Source of the DNA: Ephydatia muelleri
Taxonomy: Eukaryota > Porifera > Demospongiae > Spongillida > Spongillidae
Assembly: GCA_013339895.1 (NCBI GenBank)
Contig: JABACO010000003.1
Span: 7,857,662-7,921,661, forward strand
DNA length: 64,000 nucleotides
Reading direction: 5' to 3'
Shown: piece by piece, positions 12,291 through 24,312 of the stretch
Numbering within the stretch: the first letter of the stretch is position 1
Layout: each line of letters starts with the position of its first letter
Notes under the pieces: model-generated
The model's input: only the letters and a program-made list of their open reading frames with translations
Database searches by the model: none
Told to the model about the DNA's origin: nothing
Position numbers and translations under genes: made by a program

Positions 12291-12489
12291 GAGGAGGAAG
12301 GAGAAGAAGCAGAAGAGGAAGATATTCCTGAATGGAGAGGAGGGGAAGATGGAGAGCCTAAAATGTGCAACCAGCTGTTAGACTCACAGAAGGTCTAGAT
12401 ACGAAAACTACTGCATGAGTTTCAGGAAGTCATGAGCAGCACACGTGGATGCACACCCAAGGCTGTACACAGCATCCAGGTCACAGACC

Positions 12490-13240
12490 AGTAACCTGTC
12501 AGACTTGCTCCATATAGGCTTCCACATGCCTATCGGGAGTTGGTGAGGAAAGAGGTTGATGAGATGCTAGCAGCAGGTGTTATTGAGCCTTCTACTAGTG
12601 AGTGGGCTGCTCCAATGGTCTTATCGGTGGACAAAAAGGATGGCACAATGCCCATGTGTGTCGATTACAGAGGATCTTATATATGGTTTAGGCAGAGCTA
12701 AATTCATCACAACTCTTGATCTCTCTCGAGGGTATTGGTAGGTATCAGTGGCAAAGTGTTTAAAAACACCTGACTGCATTCACGACTCCTTTTGGCTTGT
12801 ACCAGTTCCGGGTATGTCATTTGGCCTTAAAGGTGCACCAGCGACATTCCAACGATTGATGGATGCAGTCTTGAGAGGACTACAGGATTTCTCAGTTGCA
12901 TACATTGATGGCTTGGCAATCTTCAGCAATGCTTGGGAAGAGCATTTGCATGCAGCATGTAAGAACAGTACTTCAACGTCTCCGGGAAGTGGGTCATAGC
13001 CAAGCCCCAGAAGTGCCAGTTTGGTATGAGTCAGTGCGTGTATCTGGGTCATGTTGTTGGCAATGGAGTAGTATGGCCAGAAAGGAGTAAGCTACAGGGA
13101 GTGGAGACATTCCCAACACCATCTACCAGACTGAAGTGCAATGCTTTCTTCGTCTCACTGGCTATTATAGAAAGTTTATTTCTAGTTATGCCGGGGACAT
13201 TGCAGTGCCACTCACTGACCATACCAGGAGATCAGCTCCC
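12490..13240 (+). pseudogene. Reverse transcriptase remnant
   Basis: Recognisable blocks are ELVRKEVDEMLAAGVIEPS, MCVDYR, a deletion of part of the fingers/palm between about 12.67 and 12.68 kb, FGLKGAPATFQRLMD, and the catalytic box as AYIDG instead of YxDD (second Asp codon is GGC at 12910-12912). The connection region (CFLRLTGYYRKFI) lies near 13.14 kb in a shifted frame. Confidence 0.8.
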
Positions 13241-13329
13241 AGAAAGGTAGAATGGAATCAGAAGTGTGAAAGGGTACTCAGAGAGTTGAAGACACTGTTG
13301 TGCTCCAACCCAGTGCTACAAAGCCCCGA

Positions 13330-13670
13330 CCTAAAGAGGGAGTTCATTCTACAAGCAGATACTTAATTCAGAGTTTGGTGTTGGTGCAGTCCTACGTCAA
13401 CTGGACGATTCAGGTACAGATACTGACCATCCAGTATGTTTTTTCAGTAGGAAGCTAATTCCAGGTGAGCAGCAATATTCCACAATAGAAAAGGAGTGTC
13501 TGGTCATAAAACTAGCTACACAAGCATTCAGAGTATACCTCCTGGGGAAACCCTTTACTGTCCAGATGGACCACAGAGCTCTGGAGTGGCTGGACAAGGT
13601 TCGGGAGAACAATGCCAAGCTTTCACGTTGGAGTTTAGCTTTACAGCCTTTCCAGTTTGCATGTGGTGTA
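13330..13670 (+). pseudogene. RNase H remnant
   Basis: Contains FILQADT followed by a stop. In a shifted frame come FSRKLIPGEQQYSTIEKE and FTVQMDHRALEWLD. It is the last coding module. Only about 90 bp separate it from the polypurine tract, so no integrase follows RT-RH. Confidence 0.75.
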
Positions 13671-13743
13671 GCATAGGCCAAGGAAAGAGAACCAGAATAC
13701 TGGTTCCTTGTCCAGGTCTTCGACAAAATGAGTTTTGTCGTGA

Positions 13744-13987
13744 AGTAGGGGGAAAGGATATGATGGACTGGTGACTCTATGACTCATGCTTGTGTGCATT
13801 ATGTATTGTCATTGTGCGCGGGCCGATTTGACTATTGTGTGTATGGCGGCCTCATAGGGTTGGCGTGTATGTGTTTGGCTGTACACTCGATTAGAGAGTC
13901 TGATCTCGAGTGCAAGTGCCTTTAACATTGTCCTGTGTAGACAGCGTTCCGCGTTGTAGTCGTGATATCGTTGGCCGGTCTATTACA
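13744..13987 (+). repeat. Polypurine tract and probable 3' LTR
   Basis: A purine tract (AGTAGGGGGAAAGGA, 13744-13758) is followed by a sequence starting TGATGG (13761) and ending TTACA (13987), about 227 bp with TG...CA ends. No second copy is present in the window, so the LTR call rests on position and termini only. Confidence 0.4.
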
Positions 13988-14816
13988 ATTAAGTTTAACG
14001 TTATGCTTATTAATTTTTCGAAATGGGGCTGTTACAAGAGTAACGCCATATATGGCATTGGTCGCCATTTTTAACAGTAATCATTGAATCATGAGCACCA
14101 ATGACCATTATAATATACATTCTCCAGGAGTCGATAATAGGTTTAAGATAAAAAATATGTTTTTACCACAGTAAAACACATTGGTGTATAGTGGACCAGA
14201 ATCTGTTTACGTTGCCGCAAGTGGAATAAAAATCCAGCACGAATCAAGATTTATAGCTGGTGGAATACTGTAATTAGGTCAGGAAAAATGTACTTGTCTA
14301 CGAAAAGCACTATTTTGCCTCCAGGAACCAAAACTTTCAATATAAAGCGGGTTTTTTCTTTATAGAATCTAAGACAGAGCATACTGAGTAACAAGGTTCC
14401 GTTGCTGCAAGTGAAGTATCATCTTGGACTAGTTAGTAATTATCAAGTATAGGTTTTTGCTGTACATTATTAATAGCCCTTATTTTATAAAAATGGATTG
14501 CGGATAATTCACTAAAAAACCATATTTTGTCTTTCTAAATATGCACAACAGAAATCATGCGATAGAATCTCAGAAGCAAAATAAAAATGTAACTTCTACA
14601 ACTTTGGTGACCGCTCATTTCTCCATATGTCGTTCTAAGTGTTATGAAAAGCATTTATATGACATGGAACTTACTGCTTTGTCAGATGTGTAACACATTC
14701 TATATCCCAACATGAGTCGGAGTCAGTTTCTCACTGGCATTAGGTTTTCAGCCATATCAATAATGTACATGGAGAACATTCTTTGTCAGCAAAATCTAAC
14801 TCTCCATGTTCTGCAG
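13988..14816. other. No gene seen
   Basis: AT-rich spacer between the retroelement and the exon at 14.8 kb. No recognisable feature. Confidence 0.4.
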
Positions 14817-15043
14817 TCGTTATGGCATCCTGGTACGAATCAAACAGGCAAGTCAACATTCACACTGGTGTATCATATAGATTTGAAACATGCACATCAG
14901 ATTAAAGTTCAGAAGGAACTCAGCATGGCTATTACTGATCATTTGTTTCCTGAAGTGGCCTGGTATGGAAAGCATCCTAGGGAAGATCACTTCCCTTACC
15001 CAATTAGAGTTGTGACACTGAGGGTCCAGCATCCTTTATACCA
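14817..15043 (+). CDS. Putative exon of unknown protein
   Basis: An open block from acceptor TTCTGCAG to a strong donor GTGAGT, about 75 residues, including HLFPEVAWYGKHPR and HFPYPIRVVTLRV. Composition and clean splice borders suggest a real exon. I do not recognise the family. The frame also stays open upstream to 14712. Confidence 0.4.
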
Positions 15044-16268
15044 GTGAGTCGAATAGCAAGTAGGTGTGCTATCAAACTAGTACATTATGTTTGATTATGG
15101 AGTAGATTATGTTTCAGTTGTGTGACCGTTAGTAAAGTTAGAATCTTTGATAATGTGAATTCTGTTTGTTTATTTTATGTATAATAATTTATGTGATTTG
15201 TTATGTAGGTTTCAGGTTGATATCAACTGCAGCAGCAGGCATGTTTTGTAACCAGGCTAAGATAACAAATAAAACATGAATTCCAGTACAGCCTTGATAT
15301 GCAATGCACAGTGTACCACGTACAAACAAATTTACGTGTATAAAAAGCGTATGTGGACTGAATAGCCACGTTATACAAAGTAATATGCGTTATACTCTAA
15401 AGTGTATAACACTTGTTACACAAGTTATACTACACATGTATGCGTATATGCGTATAACATGTGTATAGAAACAGCACAAGGTCATCCACTGCAATCCAAC
15501 AATTCTCCCAACTATTAAAAGCAGGTAGTCAAGCACCACACAAGGGTACCATTCTAATAATTTTACACAACTCTAGAATACATTTACATGCATTGAAAGG
15601 CACAATGTAAAATCTTTCAGTACAATATTTTCCAGTGCACAAGGCCATTATTGGAGTTTAGTGGTTAGCTTTTATAACATTTACTACGATCAGTAACTCG
15701 CCACCTTTTGTTTAAAATTGCATACTGTGATTGAGTATTTGCATGTGCAACGTGTATGCTTGTGTATCTAGATTGTCACTCAAAATTATTAGCATTGACT
15801 CCTTGCACTTCTCAACTGTTGATGAAGTAAACTGGATATGGCATACATTACACATGTAATACAAGCAAAGTTCACTGTATGACTGATTTCTAGGATGTAT
15901 CTGTGTAGGGAAAACTTTATAAACCAAGTCAATATATTTCGCCTTCTGAATGGAAAATTATGTCTCGGTACTACTGTATGTGGTGTTTTAGATAGTCTAC
16001 TTCCATTGCTGGAAGGATGCTCAGAAGAATGTGAATGATTGCGGTGAATTTGTGTGTTTTTAAGTACACAACAAATATCTGCAAATTATGATATTATTAC
16101 AATATAGGCGGCTCGACGGGTTGTGGAAGGGTAAACTTGCATGCATACACAGGTCAGTAGTGTTTGCTATTATGTGATCATGATCAAAGGAGTTTTTACT
16201 GAGAATGATGAGATAGTATTATAATACAATCCCGGCATGGTCTGTCATAGTTTTTGAAACCTTTACAG
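15044..16268. other. No gene seen
   Basis: AT-rich sequence with a run of ACACTTGTTAC/TATAAC-type low-complexity words near 15.36-15.47 kb. No gene. Confidence 0.4.
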
Positions 16269-16609
16269 TCAAACAACATATCAGATCCCTCACTGGATGG
16301 CACTAAAGAAGACCAGCATTCTAGTGACATCTCAGATTCCAGTGATCCTAGAAGTGATGTGGAGAGAAAGGATATAGAGTTTCTAGTCCTGATTATAATA
16401 ATCAACCAGACTATGATTACATCTGTGGGCTCAGGTGGAGAAGAGACCATTACATTCGATATCTTCCATCACTGTAAAGGCCTCTGTACACGTATGGAAT
16501 CAGTATTCAGTAAATATAATTATTGAATAGTTATTACTACATGTATTTTGGCGTATTTTAGTGTCCATTTCCAAGACCATATAAAAAGAGAGTAGTGAAA
16601 GATCTGGAG
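16269..16609 (+). CDS. Two putative exons, paralogue of the 7.7-kb acidic exon
   Basis: Exon 16269-16473 (after CCTTTACAG, before GTAAAG) encodes a Ser/Asp-rich stretch and then, after an apparent 1-nt frameshift, LRWRRDHYIRYLP. This matches LKWGREHYTRYFP at 7.8 kb on the other strand. A 48-nt block at 16562-16609 (between TATTTTAG and GTACGC) reads CPFPRPYKKRVVKDLE and may be the next exon. Family unknown. The frameshift suggests a decaying copy. Confidence 0.35.
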
Positions 16610-18322
16610 GTACGCATATATTTGCTACTTTAATTTATTCTCAGACGGCATTTCAACCGACAATAAGGAAAATACAGTTGATCACTAACTATCACCAGCT
16701 CATACAGTTCTACAGCAATGCGCCAAATTAAAATGAATTGTATTATGTAACTCTGGGCATTTAAAGTTTAAATTTGGTTGCAGATCTGAGATATTTTGCT
16801 ATCTGAAGTGATACGAAAATGAGGGCTACTCTAACAAAATTAATTCATTTTTTGGCCTGAATCACTCCACTCACATTATCTATCGCGATCATCCCTATAT
16901 CATGCAGATTGTTAACTACTCATATAATGAAAAAACACGATGTGGATCGTCCGCGGAACATTTCCTTAAGCACACACTTCCGGATTAGCTCAATGTGTAT
17001 GCATATATGCTGACAACCTACATACTTCCCACAAGCTAGATCTGAATCCTATTTTTAAAATTTTGTAAACAAATCGTTACAACATCTTTTGGGCTCTTTA
17101 CAAAACGATCCGCGGTTATTAGAGAAGTGTATTCATGTCAACCGTACAGGCCAGGACGCTCGTTATCAAAATAGTAATTAGAAAGTACATGTATGTGGTG
17201 TTGTACTAATAGTTATTTTACTAGACTAAGCGTCTTGTGTCGCGGCCTTGAATTGATGTGATTAAATTGTCAACTGATACTCACTACGAAAGTGCAACTG
17301 TCATTAGATATTTGGTTCGCCATATACAGTACATCCTCATCTTGCTTTGAAAGTGCTCCATAACATTCAGAAATACGAATTTAGTTAGCATAACCAAATG
17401 ACCACGCTATACTATGTTAAAACCATGCCGTTTTAAAGTGCAGTTTTCTTGAAGATAATTGCTTCAGAGTAATTAACCTTTTCTTCATACTAATGAGACT
17501 TATACATGTATGGTGTTCAAAATGTTGCGCTTATTCAGAAACGCCTCTGTTATATACGGTACGGCGGCGTAGCTGACGTTTCTAAAAATAAGGATTTCAA
17601 GTATAAATATCAGTGTTGCTTCTATTTTGACCAGTGCTTCCCTTCCTAAAGCAGCAACATTCATGAAGCAGAGGACACGCTTCGCTAAGTCCAGCGCCAT
17701 CATCGTGCCTTTTCTGCGCTTGAAGTAAGTTTGTGATGTCAGAGATACTAGTATATATAATTCAGTCATTTCTGCCTTTGTGTGAGGCATATTGGATAAT
17801 GCTATAATGATACTAAAATGTGCTGCTCTAGTGTGTTGTGAAGGAAAAGAAATGTTTTTTTTTTTTCTTTTATTAAATAAAACCTTCACACAACTAGCTG
17901 AACTATTATTAAAAAGCATAAGTTATTTTATTTTCCTTCATCAATAATGGTGTTTAGTGTTCTGATGAAACCGGATGTTGGTGAATGAATTGGGGGTTTT
18001 CTCAGAGTTAGTAAACTATCTAATAAATATACAGCTACACAAAAAAAATGCTTTTATGAAACGATCTAAGCAAACTGAAGGGCCTTTTTGAAGTAAGCAA
18101 ACCTCATTTCAAATAAATTGCATGATCTGGGGACAAGAATGAAATTGCTTGGCTCTATAATCACATTACTATGGAACCCTAAATCGTCACTAAAGTCAAC
18201 AACACTGGCATGCAGTTAGTAGATAATTGGCTAAGCATTTACCTGGTCTCATGCACTACTGCATGTCCGTGCATAGACTGACAATATGTTCAAACTGTCA
18301 TTTGTCTCAACAATTATTACAG
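16610..18322. other. Spacer upstream of RTK copy 2
   Basis: No convincing gene. A 139-codon minus-strand frame at 17500-17919 has no recognisable domain and is probably chance. The first exon of RTK copy 2, with its start codon, should lie here but was not identified. Confidence 0.4.
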
Positions 18323-18363
18323 ATCCTGGTGGATTTGCTTCATTTGGATTTTTATGCTCCCTG
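18323..18363 (+). CDS. Signal-peptide micro-exon of RTK copy 2
   Basis: 41 nt between TTATTACAG and GTCAGT. In the phase set by the next exon it encodes SWWICFIWIFMLP-G, a hydrophobic core ending just before the Ig domain. The equivalent exon in copy 1 (2746-2786) is also hydrophobic in the same phase. Confidence 0.6.
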
Positions 18364-21300
18364 GTCAGTTCGAAATTATTCGTCTTGTACAATCTAACTA
18401 TTTCTATTTTTAGGATCCTGTTACGTTACTGTTAATCCAATGAACATGACTACATGTTGGAACTCAAGTGCTGACTTCTCTTGTGCTATTAACGAGTCAA
18501 AGCTGATATCTTGGCTTATTAATGGACAGGATGTTGTGGCACACGGTATTCCTAGTCCTCCAACTATCTTCTCTGGTCCAGGAGCACAGTCAACTTTAGT
18601 TATACCTGACTCTTATGAATTTGATGTGGCATACGTCACTTGCTATTACACCCAAACATCAACATCTCTTAAACTGTACAGCACTCCTGCATTTCTAAGA
18701 GTACAAGGTTTCTGAACAAATGTGTAACCATTTATCAAGTTATGATGACATCATCTCATTAGGTCCTCCACTGAACTTGACAGCCACACTAATTGGAAAC
18801 AGTCTTATCCAACTTTCCTGGATCCCATCAAATGGAGGATGGATTGGGTCGTTTATGGACTACATTGTTCTGGTCAAGGATGGAAATGGAGTTGTAGTGC
18901 ATAATGAGACAGTGAGAAATTCACAACTGATCATCAACACTTCAGATCCATGTAGTCAATATTATGTAACTGTTGCCCCTGTATGCCAGGGCACAGTATC
19001 AGTGGCATCCATTGGAGGATCACAGATACCTGGTGGTAATATAGTGTTAAAGATCCTGCGTGTGGGTAGGGGTGTGGGGCGTGGATGAAGGGTGGAAGAA
19101 AACGGCGCAAATCTTTTCATGTACAGTGTTTTTGTTTCCTGCGGAGACGTGCACAAGTAGCAATAATTTTGTCCTGCAGTTTTACTGTCAAATGTATCAC
19201 TGGACAATATTACAACCAAGTTGACATATCCAGATTGGCCAGCAGATAACGTGACTGTGACTATTAGTGTCGTAAGTGAATTGCATATTAAGTAGCAGGA
19301 AATGCATGAAGGCTGTTCACTTATTTTCCTTCCATTATTTATACACGTTTGGTGAGAGGGAATGAATGTCATAGACCCTATATGTTATACGGGTACCTAT
19401 GGCGGTGAAGGAAGAACTCATGATTGCGAATTGTTTTCTTTTACAGTTTCAATCAGGAGTATGCGATTATAATATTTTGATTCAGCCGCAATTCAGTCAG
19501 TCACATTGGGAGGAGAGGCATTTGCTTTCAGACAGAATTACACAGCCACACATACTCACGCTGTCCTTGAATTTAAATCATTACTTCAATCTCACCATTA
19601 TTGCTTACAACAGCTACAGAAATGTCAGTTTCAGCAGCACTTCAATTAGTAAGCTTCCATAGCATCTTAGTAGGCAGATTGGTTTGATTTCTGCATTTCT
19701 TTACAGGTACGCACAGCGTAATAACCATAAAAGCCAGCAATGATTCGGTGACTCGTGTTAAGTGCATCTTTAATGAAGGCTCACATGCCATTGGTTGCTT
19801 AATTGTTCTTACAAGTATGGCAAAGGAAATTACGTATTGCATCGCTCAGCAACGGGATTCCAATGTCTCAGCAAGCAATCTGCCTGTATTTTTTAACGCG
19901 TGTAAGGCAAAGAGTGCTGATGCTGGGAGATATTGGCTTCAAGTTTATGATATTGAAAGAGATGGAAGAATCTCACCATTACCAGCTGTTGAAGAAGAGA
20001 TCCTACTAGGACCATCTACACCAACTATTACGGTTTCACGTATGCCAAATTTCAGAGCATTTACACTATCAAGTATGTATTCCTTTTATTATTAATTGTA
20101 CAGCATTGATGCACTCTCCTGCAGCTATATGTACAGATGGAGGTAAATTTATAGACACATAGAAAGTACATATGTCTATGCATAAATAAAAATGGATTTG
20201 ATTATCTTTCCAATGCTACAATAACAAGATAAAATAGCTCAATTATTAATGAACATCAAATTTAGAAAATGTGCAAATGTTATTCGATCAGAAGACGTGC
20301 TCTTCTGTATAGGACTGAGTTTTCAGTATTGAGTTACAACATTTGAATTGCTCCTAAAGAATATACCATGCAAACTGCATGACCAAGTATTATTGATTTT
20401 GTAAAGATTAATTTACATAATTGTTAGAGGTTTGTTTGGTTCAATATTCAGGATGGAAACTGAGCCCTGTAGCAATTGGAACTTTTACCTTAATCCCTGC
20501 ACTCCTTATCTTTCCACTGATTGCTGAGGCGTTTTGCATTTGTGCATTATGCAAGAAAAGATATAGGTAACAAAAATAATTAACTTTGAAATCCCATTGA
20601 ACTAATATATCCCCACACATCAGCATAACCTTTGGAAAATGTGAGGCCAAAGCAATTCCACTGTCAAGGTACTAAGCATTATCATTATGATATATACAGA
20701 TAGAATATTCGTTCCCTTTATTAAAGGCTCAGACATCAGCCTTCATCCCAGACACATGGTGCACAGCAAATTAAATTCGGTAAGGACGTTACAGTACACC
20801 AATATGTTACCAAGTGTGAATCGTTCAAATTATGCAGGTTACTACCATGCATCTAATGGTGGCTCATTGGGACCAATTAATTTAAGCCAGACTGATTTTG
20901 ATCATTATCGTGTAGCGTTTGTAAACATATTGATAAATAGTCAGCAAATAAGGCTAGAGCCCAGACCTATCGGAAAAGGTGATTCTGACCGAATTTCACT
21001 GTCATGTTGTGATCGCACTCATTGTAGGGGATTTTGGTACAGTCTATGCAGCCACGCTCCAAAGAGGATGGGACTGTGAAATTGTTGCAGTAAAGAAAGT
21101 TAAAGGTGCGTTTTGGTATAGTGAATGCAAGGTGCGTTTTTGATGTTGCATCTGCATGTTTGTATCAGATCTAGTGATGTCGACTAAACATTGACTCCCC
21201 AAATATTGCCTCGCTAAATCTCATAGTTGGCCAAGTATATTTGACCTCACAGACTACTTATCGTCTTGCAAAGAAAATGCCTGAGAGGGTATTTAAGACA

Positions 21301-24300
21301 TTTAATTGTTCCACAGTTATTTACTTAAAGAAAAAAGAAGACAACACTGGATAATCGCATCATAACGCTATACGTTTCATATAAGCTTAGTGTCTAATGC
21401 CTGGACGTCAACCGTTTGTTGCGTTCCCCCGTTTAGGTATTAGAGTGACGCTTGATCGTTATTGTATTCATGCATGCAAGTCCTTTTCTGTTTTGGCTGC
21501 AGGAAGGCGTCGCCGCGCGATAGTATCCATAGTAACAGCAGAGCACCCGGTACGTAGCATGTGAGCAGACAGAGATTGAACTCAACCACGAATGCACAAA
21601 GTCCTTCTATAAGCTATAAGGGTAACGACTCTGCACCCGCAGGAGCTACTTCATTGAAGCGAGACCTTCAAGTTCATTTTTTCGCCAGGGTAAAGGGTAA
21701 AGGGGTAAAAGAGAGCGCATTTAGATCGGAAATAGGATTGCGTGCATGTGTGTCTTTTAACTCATAATTACATCGCCACGCTTAATTCAGTTATTTCAGT
21801 TAGGATAGTAGCACAATTAACCATTCCAGTCTCTTGTGTTGCAAGATTTCTCATGCTACATATATACATGTATATGTCTGTGGTATTGTAGTGGTAAATG
21901 CAACAGCTTGTAACGTCCTGACAAGATACATTCATAATATAGGAAGAGGAACTATTTCGACACATCCTGAGGCTTATATTTTTGTGCGACCAGGGCAGAG
22001 TGTAGGGGTGTCATTTGGTATATGCATAATGATTTGGACAAAACGGCATGCATTCCGTCGCCACTGTTTACAATAGTAGGCCTGTAACTGTACATGCCAT
22101 GTTTGCACTGCTGGAGAGAACATAAAAAAAATTGTCTGTGAACAGCAGAATTCTCCCACTGCCTGTAGAGATGAAGATGAATTAATACGTACTGTATACA
22201 TATGACCCTACCCTAACTTACTAAAGTTAGTCAATTGAGACGGGCATTAACTGCCCCTATAACCTGTGGCAGACAATTTTTGGGTGGGGACCAAATCAAA
22301 TTCAGTGACAGAATCCTCCCTACCTACTCATGAAGCCACATATGGTGGAGTTCAGCGTACTTTGATATCATGTACGAGTTAACTTGTTTACCTCATATAT
22401 AAAGTAATGTTTTTACAGGTCCCTGTAATCTATATATCGTTCTCTGCTCTAGTATGAATATGGAGGAGAGTTGCATTGACAAATTCAAATATCTGTCTCT
22501 AGAATTGTATTCAAAATCAGATATGGAGCAGTTCTTTGATGAGTGCTGTCGAATGAAGGCTTTCAAGCATCCCAACGTTGTGCAACTGATTGGAATGTGT
22601 CTTGACTCACCAGATGGCTTTCCTCTCATGATACTTCCACTCTACCCTAATGGAAACCTTAAGACGTACCTACAGAAAAGCAGGGTGTGCTCCCCAATGG
22701 TGACGAGATTACCTGAGGTAATGTTTCTTATGTATGATCGGCTAGTAGTCTAACTCTGTACGTGTATGTGCACGTGTGTGCTTGAACAACATTTTCTTCT
22801 TTGTTCAGGGTCTATCCACGCATCTTTTAATTGCAATGTGTGTCGATATTGCACAAGGAATGGAGTACGTGACCGAAAAGGGATTAATTCACAGAGACCT
22901 TGCTGCAAGAAGTTGCATGTAAGCCCATAAATGTACATCTCCAAACATGTGCTTAAATCTATTATAACTTCGAACCATATAATCGTGGTTTTGATGCAGG
23001 AAATATTGCAACCATTTCAGACTTGTAGGATATAAAAAGGAAAATCTAGTTTCCAATTCGCAATTATTAAATTATTATTGTTACGGGATCGTTTCAGCAA
23101 AAAGGGACTTAGCACATGTTTTTTCTTCTTCAAGATTTCAATTTCTTGATATGAAGTCTGAAATGTCCTCTACAGACCGATTTATACGCACTGAGAATCG
23201 GAGTGTCTGTCATGGAGTTGTAAAGAACTGAAATTGTAAATAGCCATACATTTCAACCGAAGCGTTACATTTATATTGCGCGTACTAAACTTTTCGCCTA
23301 TACCATATACATTGTGTAAAACAATTCGCTACATAACGCTTTCGTCTCTGATATTTCCGTAAAAACGTGCGCCATCATGGCGGACGTGTATATCAGATTT
23401 ACGGAGCGGTCCACATGCAAAAGGTCTATATGTACATGTACTTTTTTCATATCTGGTTTGTTTGTTTTTTCATCGGCGACCTATTGTGAGAACCTACATG
23501 TACTTTACTGTGAGCGTACATTCATTACTCTTCTACATGCGAAAGTGGTGTGCGCTTGTCTTTGATTTAGTGAAGCGAGGAGTGGTTGCTCCCTAAAAAA
23601 GAGCTTCCACCACTGTTTATAAAAGCCATCTCCTTTCGGGATACATGTGTAGCGAACCGCAGAAGTGTGGATGTTTATCAGCCATAGAACTCATACTCAG
23701 ACTGTTGCCCCCGATCACGAATCAATGAATTAAAATTTTGAATAGAGGAAACCTGCATGATTTTGCTTCGATCCACCCTTAAATGCGCATGACTTTGAAA
23801 TTTTTTGTGGTTGAGAAGCGGATAAAAAAAACTAATTCCGAATGCGCATACGGTAATTTTCACCTCGTTTTTATTTACACATGATCTTCAACATTTAGGG
23901 TTGACTTAAACCTTTCTGTAAAAGTTGGGGGTTTGGGATTTGCTAGAGAAACAAGCTACCAAGCTTCCGTGAAGTGGATGCCTCCAGAAATGTTGCAGGA
24001 TGGAATTTGCACTGAGAAGACAAATGTGGTTGGTTGCAACGAAATGTACAATTGTATTTAGTAGAGGGTATAGCCTTTGCTCACCTGGTATCATACGAAG
24101 TTCATCCGGCAGTATCAATATTGTGCTAAAATTGTAATGTATTTCTATTTACTCGATGTTATATACTTCAGTGGGCATATGGAGTTACATGCTGGGAGAT
24201 ATTCAGTTTAGGGACCGCACCTTATCCTGGAGTGGCAAACGAAGAAATGCTGGAACTGTTGTGTAAAGGTGTAAGGTTGAAGAAATCAAACTTGTGTCCA

Positions 24301-24312
24301 GAAAACATGTAA
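18323..24312 (+). CDS. Receptor tyrosine kinase-like gene, copy 2 (probable pseudokinase)
   Basis: A type I membrane receptor in fourteen exon blocks: 18323-18363 (hydrophobic, signal peptide), 18414-18707 (Ig-like), 18763-19035 (FN3), 19180-19271 plus 19447-19648 (second FN3), 19707-20072 (membrane-proximal), 20452-20566 (transmembrane, then CKKRYR), 20704-20779 and 20838-20978 (juxtamembrane), 21028-21105 (glycine loop and VAVKK), 22503-22717, 22809-22918, 23899-24028 and 24172-24308 (rest of kinase). Splice phases agree at every junction except 20779/20838. The catalytic loop reads HRDLAARSC and the DFG site is GLG, so both metal-binding residues are gone. The last block ends ...CPEN-Met then TAA. 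The usual final C-lobe helices were not found. The start exon is missing. It could be a signalling-competent pseudokinase or an early pseudogene. Confidence 0.75.
18414..18707 (+). CDS. Ig-like domain exon of RTK copy 2
   Basis: One exon holds the whole domain: an early Cys (SCYVTV), CWNSS, FSCAIN, Trp in SWLINGQ and CYY. Several N-glycosylation sequons (NSS, NES) fit an extracellular position. Confidence 0.75.
18763..19648 (+). CDS. Two fibronectin-III domains of RTK copy 2
   Basis: Exon 18763-19035 is a complete FN3 (PPLNLTATL... LSWIPSNG ... DYIVLVKD). Exons 19180-19271 and 19447-19648 together form the second, with NVTVTISV before the intron and FNLTIIAYNSY after it. Many sequons. Confidence 0.7.
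20452..20566 (+). CDS. Transmembrane exon of RTK copy 2
   Basis: Encodes about 22 mostly hydrophobic residues (AIGTFTLIPALLIFPLIAEA), then a basic stop-transfer stretch (CKKRYR). The same exon in copy 1 is 5135-5248. Confidence 0.75.
21028..24312 (+). CDS. Tyrosine kinase domain of RTK copy 2
   Basis: The glycine loop is split by an intron (IGKG-DFGTVY). Then come Lys in VAVKKVK, helix C Glu (FFDECC), HPNVVQLIG, MILPLYPNGNL, HRDLAARSC (canonical Asn replaced by Ser, codon 22911-22913), VGGLGFAR in place of xDFGxAR (Asp replaced by Gly, codon 23930-23932), a shortened activation loop, VKWMPPEML, NVWAYGVTCWEIFSLG and PYPGV. HRD Asp, VAVK Lys and helix C Glu remain. Established kinase biology predicts weak or no phosphotransfer. 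Confidence 0.8.

Larger units (their letters stand above)
9529..13987 (+). mobile_element. Decayed Ty3/gypsy retrotransposon, Gmr1-like domain order
   Basis: Coding remnants occur on + in the order gag, zinc knuckle, protease, integrase, reverse transcriptase, RNase H, then a polypurine tract and a probable 3' LTR. Integrase before reverse transcriptase is unusual for Ty3/gypsy and is the hallmark of the Gmr1-like group. The gag C-terminus resembles SCAN domains, which are thought to derive from that group. The element carries nonsense codons, frameshifts, an internal deletion in RT and a changed RT catalytic motif, so it is inactive. No 5' LTR or primer-binding site was recognised. The 5' side abuts tandem repeats. 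Confidence 0.8.

Noticed and set aside
17500..17919. 139-codon minus-strand frame as a gene
   Set aside because: No domain, no splice logic, AT-rich context. Probably chance.
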